NCBI GenBank assembly: GCA_023461075.1
Contig: JAEWNY010000026.1
Location: 1 to 11,110 of the forward strand
Direction of reading: 5' to 3'
DNA from: Pseudomonadota bacterium
Lineage (GTDB): Bacteria > Pseudomonadota > Gammaproteobacteria > Xanthomonadales > Xanthomonadaceae
DNA: 11,110 bases
How positions within the stretch are numbered: position 1 is the first letter of the stretch; each line of letters starts with the position of its first letter. A program made the translations under genes and the position numbers. A model generated the notes under the pieces. That model worked only from the letters and a program-made list of their open reading frames with translations. It did not search any database and had not been told where the DNA came from. Positions 6,110 to 11,110 of the stretch are shown piece by piece.

Positions 6110-6505
6110 TCAATCGTGGGCGTGGCCTTCCGGCGCGGCAACATCACCCGCCTCCAGCCGATCGAGGAAATCCACCGCCCGCCGCAAGTGCGGGATGACG
6201 ATGCTGCCGCCGACCACCAGGCCGACAGAGAACGCCTCGAACATCTCGTCGCGGTTGACGCCCACTTCGCGGCACCGGGCAACGTGGTAGCTGATGCAGT
6301 CATCGCAACGCAGCACCATCGAGGCCACCAGGCCGCACAACTCCTTGGTCTTGACGTCGAGCGCGCCGGGCGCATACGTCTGGGTGTCGAGCGCGAAGAA
6401 GCGCCGCACGACCTGGTTTGGCTCGGCGAGGATGCGCTCGTTCATCCGCTGGCGGAATTCGGTAAACGCCTTGACGCGGTCGGTCTCGTCCGCGGCGTCG
6501 CTCAC
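6110..6505 (-). CDS. Carboxymuconolactone decarboxylase/AhpD-like CxxC protein
   Basis: A 131-residue all-helical protein of the CMD/AhpD-like superfamily. The family motif is visible as Glu55, then Cys67-x-x-Cys70 and His74 in LRCDDCISYH, the arrangement used by AhpD-type thiol peroxidases and reductases. Further cysteines are Cys57 and Cys78. The frame is open upstream to 6730, but that part is the shadow of the glutaredoxin gene. The likely start is the GTG at 6505, which overlaps the glutaredoxin stop in the 4-base junction GTGA, giving translational coupling; the ATG at codon 21 is an alternative. Neighbour and motif together suggest a disulfide-handling role, perhaps reduced by the glutaredoxin. 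True decarboxylase activity is unlikely with this CxxC motif. The substrate is unknown. Confidence 0.85.
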   Translation of the reverse strand: MSDAADETDRVKAFTEFRQRMNERILAEPNQVVRRFFALDTQTYAPGALDVKTKELCGLVASMVLRCDDCISYHVARCREVGVNRDEMFEAFSVGLVVGGSIVIPHLRRAVDFLDRLEAGDVAAPEGHAHD

Positions 6506-6777
6506 GCGCAACCACCCGCGCCGTCCAGCAGCGGCTTGAAGCGGCCCTCGCGATGCATCTCCATCATGTCGGTGTAACCGCCGACATGGGTCTGGCCGAC
6601 AAAGATCTGCGGCACGCTGGTGCGCCTGGCCATCGCCACCATCTTCTCGCGCTCGGCGGGGTCGAGATCGATGCGGACCTCCTTCCACTCCAGCCCCTGG
6701 CTCTTGAGGAAGTTCTTGGCGGCCACGCAATACGGGCAGACCAAGGTGCTGTAGATCGTGATTTCAGGTTGGGCCAT
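6502..6777 (-). CDS. grxC: Glutaredoxin (dithiol, GrxC type)
   Basis: A 91-residue dithiol glutaredoxin that reduces disulfides and glutathionylated proteins in the cytoplasm using glutathione. The active site CPYC is at residues 14-17, the cis-proline motif SVP at 54-56, and the glutathione-binding GGYTD at 66-70; all are intact. The frame can begin with GTG at 6780, but the ATG at 6777 is preferred because GGAG lies 6 bases before it and only 3 before the GTG. Its stop codon overlaps the GTG start of the CMD/AhpD-like gene, so the two form an operon. The gene diverges from the M48 protease gene across a gap of about 110 bases. I saw no clear promoter in that gap. Confidence 0.95.
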   Translation of the reverse strand: MAQPEITIYSTLVCPYCVAAKNFLKSQGLEWKEVRIDLDPAEREKMVAMARRTSVPQIFVGQTHVGGYTDMMEMHREGRFKPLLDGAGGCA

Positions 6778-6830
6778 CACCGGCTCCGCGAACTCAGGGA
6801 ACAGGCGCCCACCTTAAGCAGCCGGCCCGC

Positions 6831-6852
6831 AACCTGCAATTAACCTGCAATT
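6831..6852. repeat. Perfect tandem 11-bp direct repeat in a divergent promoter region
   Basis: The unit AACCTGCAATT occurs twice without a break (6831-6841 and 6842-6852). It lies between the divergent glutaredoxin and M48 protease genes, about 37 bases before the protease ATG. An 11-bp period puts both copies on the same helix face, as in operators of OmpR/PhoB-type regulators. The CTGnnA core recalls a Pho box but TGTCA is lacking. It could be an operator or a chance duplication. Confidence 0.6.
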
Positions 6853-6888
6853 CACTCGCTGCCGAGCTGCGCCGGGCATGCTGGGGGC

Positions 6889-8496
6889 ATGACATCGCCT
6901 GCTTCTTTCCTGCGGCCCGCGCTGCTGTCGCTGGCCTGCGTGCTTGGCCTGGCCACCCTCACCGCGCGCGGGCAGGAGAGCCGGTTGCCCGACATGGGCT
7001 CGTCCGCGGGCCGCGTGCTGAGCCCGAGCCAGCAAACGCAGTACGGCGCGATGATGCTGGCCCAGCTGCGCCACTACGGCTACACGCTGGAGGATCCGCT
7101 GATCAACCAGTGGCTGCAGTCGATGGGCCAGCGTCTCGGTGCGGCCAGCGATCGACCGGAACAGCCCTTCACTTTCTTCATGCTGCGCGATCGCCAGATC
7201 AACGCGTTCGCCACGCTCGGCGGCTACATCGGGGTCAATGCCGGTCTGGTGCTGACCGCAGAGCGCGAGGATGAGGTTGCCGGCGTGCTGGGCCACGAGA
7301 TCGCCCATGTCACCCAGACCCATGTGCTGCGCGCGGTCGAGCGCGCGCAACGTGACAGCGTGCCGATCCTGCTCGGAATGCTGGCGGCGATCGCCGCCGC
7401 TCAGGCCTCCAACAGCAGCTCATCGGGCAACGCGACGATGGCAGCGGTGCTCGGCGCGCAGGGCCTGATGATCCAGCGGCAGATCGACTACACCCGCAGC
7501 AACGAATCCGAGGCCGATCGCCTCGGCATCCGCACGCTTGCCCGCACCGGCTACGACCCTAAGGCGATGGCCGGGTTCTTCGAACGCCTGCAGTACGCCA
7601 ATCGCGCCAATCGCGGCGGCGAGGAATCACGCACGCCGGACTATCTGCTGACCCACCCGGTCACCACCACCCGCATCGGGGAGGCCAAGGAACGCGCAGA
7701 ACGCGTCGCGGTGACGCCGCTGATCGGCCGCGCGCTGCCGCAAAGCGACAATCCGCTGCTGCCTGGCGGCCTGCAGGTCAGCATCGACCGCGCCGCTGGC
7801 GCCAGTGGCGACTTTGCCTGGGCGCGCGAACGCCTGCGCGCCCTTTCGGCTGCGACACCCCGCGCTGCGATCAGCGAATACGAGCAGCTGGCGCGCAAGG
7901 CCGACTTGGATGACGCACAGAAGTACGGCTTGGCGGTCGCGCAGCTGCAGGCCGGCCAAGGTGCAGCCGCCCGCACCACGTTGATGCCGGTGCTGGCGGC
8001 GCACCGGAACGACCGCTGGCTGCAAATGGCGATGGGCGAAGCCGAGGCCCGCGCCGGCGACCGCGCAGCCGCCGACCAGCGCTTCGCCGCGCTGCATGCG
8101 CGACTGCCGAATGACCGCGCGGTGGCGATCACCTGGGCACGTTTGCTGTCCGAGCGCAACAACACCGAATCCGGGCGGCGCGCGCTCGACCTGCTGCGCC
8201 CGCTGCTTTCCAGCGCCGGCGATGATCCCAGCTTCCAGCAGGTCTTCGCCCGCGCCAGCGAGATCGCCGGCGACCCGGTCCGCGCCGGCGAGGCCTATGC
8301 CGAGGCCGAATACCTCAATGGCAACCCGGAGCGCGCCCTGCTCCAGCTCAATACGCTGCGCCGCCGGCCCGACCTCGACTACTACGCCCGCGCCCGCATC
8401 GATGCCCGCATCGCCGCCATCACCCCGGTGGTCGAGGAACTGCGACGGCAGGGCATCCGCGACATGGACGACGATCGCCAGGCACGGGCCTTCTGA
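6889..8496 (+). CDS. bepA: Exported M48 metalloprotease with C-terminal repeats (BepA/YfgC type)
   Basis: A 535-residue periplasmic zinc metalloprotease that by family knowledge assists or clears beta-barrel outer-membrane proteins and LptD at the BAM complex. A signal peptide spans residues 1-28 (hydrophobic core about 11-25, probable cleavage after ARG). The M48 domain has HEIAH (136-140), with His136 and His140 as zinc ligands and Glu137 catalytic, and Glu208 in NESEAD as the third ligand. His257 in LLTHP probably matches the BepA histidine that plugs the active site. A Ser/Asn/Ala-rich stretch (about 165-190) probably forms a loop. Residues from about 300 are alanine-rich helical repeats, consistent with the TPR region. 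The ATG at 6889 has GGGGG only one base upstream, a poor spacing, but no alternative in-frame start exists after the stop at 6841 and the signal peptide fits. phoB follows after 85 bases. Confidence 0.93.
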   Translation: MTSPASFLRPALLSLACVLGLATLTARGQESRLPDMGSSAGRVLSPSQQTQYGAMMLAQLRHYGYTLEDPLINQWLQSMGQRLGAASDRPEQPFTFFMLRDRQINAFATLGGYIGVNAGLVLTAEREDEVAGVLGHEIAHVTQTHVLRAVERAQRDSVPILLGMLAAIAAAQASNSSSSGNATMAAVLGAQGLMIQRQIDYTRSNESEADRLGIRTLARTGYDPKAMAGFFERLQYANRANRGGEESRTPDYLLTHPVTTTRIGEAKERAERVAVTPLIGRALPQSDNPLLPGGLQVSIDRAAGASGDFAWARERLRALSAATPRAAISEYEQLARKADLDDAQKYGLAVAQLQAGQGAAARTTLMPVLAAHRNDRWLQMAMGEAEARAGDRAAADQRFAALHARLPNDRAVAITWARLLSERNNTESGRRALDLLRPLLSSAGDDPSFQQVFARASEIAGDPVRAGEAYAEAEYLNGNPERALLQLNTLRRRPDLDYYARARIDARIAAITPVVEELRRQGIRDMDDDRQARAF

Positions 8497-8520
8497 GCCC
8501 ACCATACGGTCGGCGAGGCG

Positions 8521-8554
8521 CTGTCATCCAATCGTCATTAAACTGTCGTTTACT
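8521..8554 (+). promoter_or_regulatory. Pho box and promoter of phoB
   Basis: Three units with exact 11-bp spacing are visible: CTGTCATCCAA (8521), TCGTCATTAAA (8532) and CTGTCGTTTAC (8543). The known PhoB site is CTGTCA-TAWAW-CTGTCA, 11-bp direct repeats. If the first two units form the box (8521-8538), a -10-like TTTACT (8549-8554) follows after 10 bases, the spacing of PhoB-activated promoters where the box replaces the -35. The transcript would start near 8561, about 20 bases before the phoB GTG. The repeats are seen; PhoB binding is inferred. Confidence 0.75.
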
Positions 8555-8581
8555 GCCACGCAGCCAAGCAGGGACCGCGCC

Positions 8582-9283
8582 GTGCAGAAACGCATCCTCA
8601 TCGTCGACGACGAACCCGCCATCCGCGACATGGTCGCCTTCGCCCTGCGCAAGGGCGAGTACGAGCCGATCCATGCCGGCGATGCGCGCGAGGCTCAGAC
8701 CGCCATCGCCGACAACGTGCCCGACCTGATTCTGCTGGACTGGATGCTGCCCGGCACCAGCGGGCTGGACCTGGCCCGGCGCTGGCGCAAGGACAGCATG
8801 ACCCGCGACATCCCGATCATCATGCTCACCGCCCGCGGCGAGGAAAACGACCGCGTCAGCGGGCTTGAGGCCGGCGTCGACGACTACGTGGTCAAGCCGT
8901 TCTCCGCGCGCGAACTGCTGGCACGCATTCGTGCCGTCATGCGCCGGTCGCGCGAGGATGACGAGGAAGGCAATGTCGCGGTCGGCGCGCTGCGCATCGA
9001 TGGCGCCGCACACCGGGTGTTCGCGCAGAATGGCGATGTCGCCTCGCCGGTCGCGATCGGTCCGACCGAATACCGCCTGCTGCACTTCTTCATGACCCAC
9101 CCCGAACGCGTCTACACCCGCTCCCAGCTGCTCGACCACGTGTGGGGCGGGAATGTCTATGTCGAGGAACGCACGGTCGACGTGCACATCCGCCGCCTGC
9201 GCAAGACTCTGGAGCCTTTCGGGCTGGACGAAATGGTGCAGACCGTGCGCGGCGCCGGCTACCGGTTCTCGGCCTCGACCTGA
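8582..9283 (+). CDS. phoB: Phosphate regulon response regulator PhoB
   Basis: A 233-residue OmpR/PhoB-family response regulator that, once phosphorylated by PhoR at low phosphate, binds Pho boxes and activates transcription. The receiver domain (about 1-120) has acidic Asp9 and Asp10, phospho-acceptor Asp53, Thr83 and Lys105, at the same numbers as in Escherichia coli PhoB. The winged-helix effector domain (about 130-230) includes GPTEYRLLHFF, RSQLLDHVWG, the recognition-helix region VEERTVDVHIRRLRKTLEP and the final hairpin VRGAGYRF. The frame is open upstream to 8096 inside the protease gene, but the start is the GTG at 8582: homology begins there and AGGGA lies 7 bases before it. A Pho box precedes it. 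phoR starts 6 bases after its stop. Confidence 0.96.
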   Translation: MQKRILIVDDEPAIRDMVAFALRKGEYEPIHAGDAREAQTAIADNVPDLILLDWMLPGTSGLDLARRWRKDSMTRDIPIIMLTARGEENDRVSGLEAGVDDYVVKPFSARELLARIRAVMRRSREDDEEGNVAVGALRIDGAAHRVFAQNGDVASPVAIGPTEYRLLHFFMTHPERVYTRSQLLDHVWGGNVYVEERTVDVHIRRLRKTLEPFGLDEMVQTVRGAGYRFSAST

Positions 9284-9289
9284 GGACGG

Positions 9290-10615
9290 ATGACCACGCA
9301 CGCACGCCAGGCCTGGCGACGCACGCTCGCCGCGGTGGCGGGCGTTTTGCTGCTGGCGGCCGTGCTGGGCCTGGCCAGCGGCCATTTCTGGATGCTGCTG
9401 GCACTGGCCGCGCTCGGCATCCTGGCTTGGCATTACTGGCGCCTGCGCACCATCCTCGGCAGCCTGTCGCAGCGCCGCCACGTGCACACGCCCGATGCCA
9501 GCGGGATCTGGAACGAGCTCGAACGCCTGCTCTCGCGCTCGCAGGGCGAATCGCTTGTACGCAAGAAGCGACTGGTGTCGATGCTGCGCGCCTATCGCGC
9601 AGCGGCGGCCGCCTTGCCCGATGCCATCGTGGTGGTCGAGCGCAACAGCCAGCGCGCGATCTGGTTCAACGAAGCCTCCGAGCGCCTGCTCGGCCTGTCC
9701 TATCCGCGCGATTCCGGCGTGCCGCTCGGGCCGCGCCTGCAGCAATTGTCGGTACCCAACTGGCTGGCCAGCGGGCGCCATGCCGAGGTGCTGATGGATG
9801 AAGCCTCGCCGGTCGATCCTTCCGTGCGCCTCAGCCTGCGCCTGATCCCGTACTCGGAGGAGCTCTGGCTGCTGGTGGCGCGCGACGTCAGCAAGATGAT
9901 GCGGCTTGAGCAGATGCGCCGCGACTTCGTCGCCAACGTCTCGCACGAATTGCGCACGCCGCTCACCGTGCTGCACGGCTACCTGGACATGCTGGACCCG
10001 GAAGATACGCCGGAATGGGCGCCGATCCTCCTCGAGATGCGCCGGCAGTCCGCGCGGATGAACCAGCTGGTCGAGGACCTGCTCGCCCTCTCCAGGCTGG
10101 ACGCACACGAGCGCTCGCCGGACGAGGTGGTGTCGATGCGCTCGATGCTGGCCACCCTGCGCCGCGAGGCCGAGGGCCTCAGCCAAGGTCGCCACGAAGT
10201 CAGCGTGGATGACCTCGCCAACGTCGACCTCTGGGGCTCGACCAAGGAACTGCACAGCGCATTCTCCAACCTCGTCAGCAATGCGGTGCGCTATACGCCG
10301 GCTGGCGGCCGCATCGCGGTCGCCTTCGAGAAGGCCGGCGATGGCGTCTCCCTGCGCGTCGCCGACAGCGGCTATGGCATCCCCGCCCACCACTTGCCGC
10401 GCATCACCGAACGCTTCTACCGTGTCTCGACCAGCCGCTCGCGCGAGACCGGCGGCACCGGGCTTGGCCTGGCCATCGCCAAGCACGTGTTGAGCCTGCA
10501 CGAGGCGCACCTGGCGATAGAAAGCGAAGTCGGCGCCGGCAGCACTTTTTCCTGCGTCTTCCCGCCGCAGCGCTGCCGACCGCGCGCCATAACGTCATCC
10601 ATCGCCCCGGCCTGA
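9290..10615 (+). CDS. phoR: Phosphate regulon sensor histidine kinase PhoR
   Basis: A 441-residue membrane histidine kinase, partner of PhoB. Two N-terminal hydrophobic helices (about 12-30 and 33-50) are joined by a very short turn, so there is no periplasmic sensor domain; as in other PhoR proteins, signal input is expected through the Pst/PhoU system. A PAS-like domain follows (about 105-195, DAIVVVERNSQRAIWFNEAS). The DHp helix has VSHELRTPL with phospho-accepting His219. The ATPase domain shows the N box (Asn327, Asn331), G1 DSGYGI (359-364), F-box region ITERFYR (372-378) and G2 GGTGLGL (388-394). The ATG at 9290 has GAGGA, overlapping the phoB stop, only 3 bases ahead, so translation is probably coupled. 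The tail after about residue 425 is poorly conserved and arginine/proline-rich. Confidence 0.96.
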   Translation: MTTHARQAWRRTLAAVAGVLLLAAVLGLASGHFWMLLALAALGILAWHYWRLRTILGSLSQRRHVHTPDASGIWNELERLLSRSQGESLVRKKRLVSMLRAYRAAAAALPDAIVVVERNSQRAIWFNEASERLLGLSYPRDSGVPLGPRLQQLSVPNWLASGRHAEVLMDEASPVDPSVRLSLRLIPYSEELWLLVARDVSKMMRLEQMRRDFVANVSHELRTPLTVLHGYLDMLDPEDTPEWAPILLEMRRQSARMNQLVEDLLALSRLDAHERSPDEVVSMRSMLATLRREAEGLSQGRHEVSVDDLANVDLWGSTKELHSAFSNLVSNAVRYTPAGGRIAVAFEKAGDGVSLRVADSGYGIPAHHLPRITERFYRVSTSRSRETGGTGLGLAIAKHVLSLHEAHLAIESEVGAGSTFSCVFPPQRCRPRAITSSIAPA

Positions 10616-10617
10616 CC

Positions 10618-11110
10618 ATGCCTGCCCCGAAAAAAATACCGCTGACCGACAGTTCGCTCTACCTCAACCGGGAGCTGTCGCAACTCGACTTCAACTTCCG
10701 CGTGCTGGCCCAGGCACAGAGCGCGGAGGTCCCGCTGCTCGAGCGCCTGCGCTACCTGTGCATCTCCTGCACCAACCTCGACGAGTTCTTCGAGATCCGC
10801 GCGGCCACCGTCCGCCACGCGCACGACCTGGGCCTTGCACGCGGCGCCGACGGCCTCTCGCACCAGAACATCCTTGGCCGCATCCACGACCGCGCCGCCG
10901 AACTGGTCGATGCGCAATACCGTTGCTTCTACGACGAGTTGCGCCCGGCGCTGGAACGCGAGGGGATTCGCCTGCTCGACCGTCCGGAATGGACGCCGGA
11001 GCAGACCGTGTGGCTGCGCGAGTATTTCCGCCGCGAGATCATGCCGGTGCTCTCGCCGCTCGGCCTCGACCCCTCGCATCCCTTCCCCAAGATCCTCAAC
11101 AAGTCGCTCA
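10618..11110 (+). CDS. ppk: Polyphosphate kinase 1, N-terminal part (gene runs off the right edge)
   Basis: Ppk1 makes inorganic polyphosphate from ATP reversibly and acts near the membrane. The first 164 codons are in the window. They match the PPK1 N-terminal domain: YLNRELSQLDFNFRVLAQA near residue 15, CTNLDEFFEIRAA near 52-64, and the conserved stretch around MPVLSPLGLDPSHPFPKILN toward the window end. The catalytic phospho-accepting histidines lie further on and cannot be judged. The start is the ATG at 10618, two bases after the phoR stop (TGACCATG). No Shine-Dalgarno sequence is seen within 15 bases, so its translation probably depends on ribosomes finishing phoR. Co-transcription with phoBR would place polyphosphate synthesis under phosphate control. 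The frame is open to the edge. Confidence 0.96.
   Translation, partial: MPAPKKIPLTDSSLYLNRELSQLDFNFRVLAQAQSAEVPLLERLRYLCISCTNLDEFFEIRAATVRHAHDLGLARGADGLSHQNILGRIHDRAAELVDAQYRCFYDELRPALEREGIRLLDRPEWTPEQTVWLREYFRREIMPVLSPLGLDPSHPFPKILNKSL

Noticed and set aside
6831..6866. A Pho box for the M48 protease gene
   Set aside because: The 11-bp repeat lacks the TGTCA core and there is no -10-like hexamer at the spacing expected after it (6861-6866 is GCCGAG).
8096..8581. Extension of the PhoB frame upstream into the protease gene
   Set aside because: The extra 162 codons are an out-of-frame reading of bepA and cross the Pho box; the GTG at 8582 has a good ribosome-binding site and starts the receiver domain.
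8420..10510. A 696-codon open frame on the minus strand antisense to bepA end, phoB and phoR
   Set aside because: Same cause: the opposite strand of high-GC coding sequence. It crosses three genes, has no recognised domain and no proper start site.

Overview
The window looks like a chromosomal core region of a GC-rich gammaproteobacterium of the Xanthomonadales (Lysobacter/Luteimonas/Xanthomonas type). This rests on the high GC content, the trigger factor and PhoR sequence types, the NAD-type isocitrate dehydrogenase, and the gene orders tig-clpP-clpX-lon and phoB-phoR-ppk. No database search was possible, so the genus is not claimed. I see no phage, insertion sequence, CRISPR array, defence island or evidently new system; almost everything is housekeeping.

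Left part (1-4128, minus strand): the protein quality-control cluster, transcribed leftward as tig, clpP, clpX and lon (lon runs off the left edge). Trigger factor acts on nascent chains, ClpXP unfolds and degrades tagged proteins, and Lon degrades misfolded and regulatory proteins. A strong intrinsic terminator lies after clpX. Between it and lon is a sequence resembling a sigma-32 heat-shock promoter, which would let lon be induced separately.

Middle (4129-4975): a tRNA cluster on the plus strand, Pro(UGG), Arg(UCU), His(GUG), Lys(CUU) and Leu(UAG), all with encoded CCA. A good sigma-70 promoter precedes tRNA-Pro and a second one directly precedes tRNA-Lys. An intrinsic terminator separates Lys from Leu. 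A minus-strand terminator then ends the isocitrate dehydrogenase gene.

Next (4976-6777, minus strand): grxC-like glutaredoxin, a CMD/AhpD-like CxxC protein overlapping it by 4 bases, then an NAD-type isocitrate dehydrogenase with its own probable -10 element. The first two form a small redox operon.

Right part (6889-11110, plus strand): a secreted M48 metalloprotease with a C-terminal repeat region (BepA type), then the phosphate-response genes phoB and phoR and the start of polyphosphate kinase ppk. Three 11-bp Pho-box-like units and a correctly spaced -10 lie just before phoB, suggesting autoregulation. phoB, phoR and ppk are separated by only 6 and 2 bases, so phosphate sensing and polyphosphate synthesis are probably co-transcribed.
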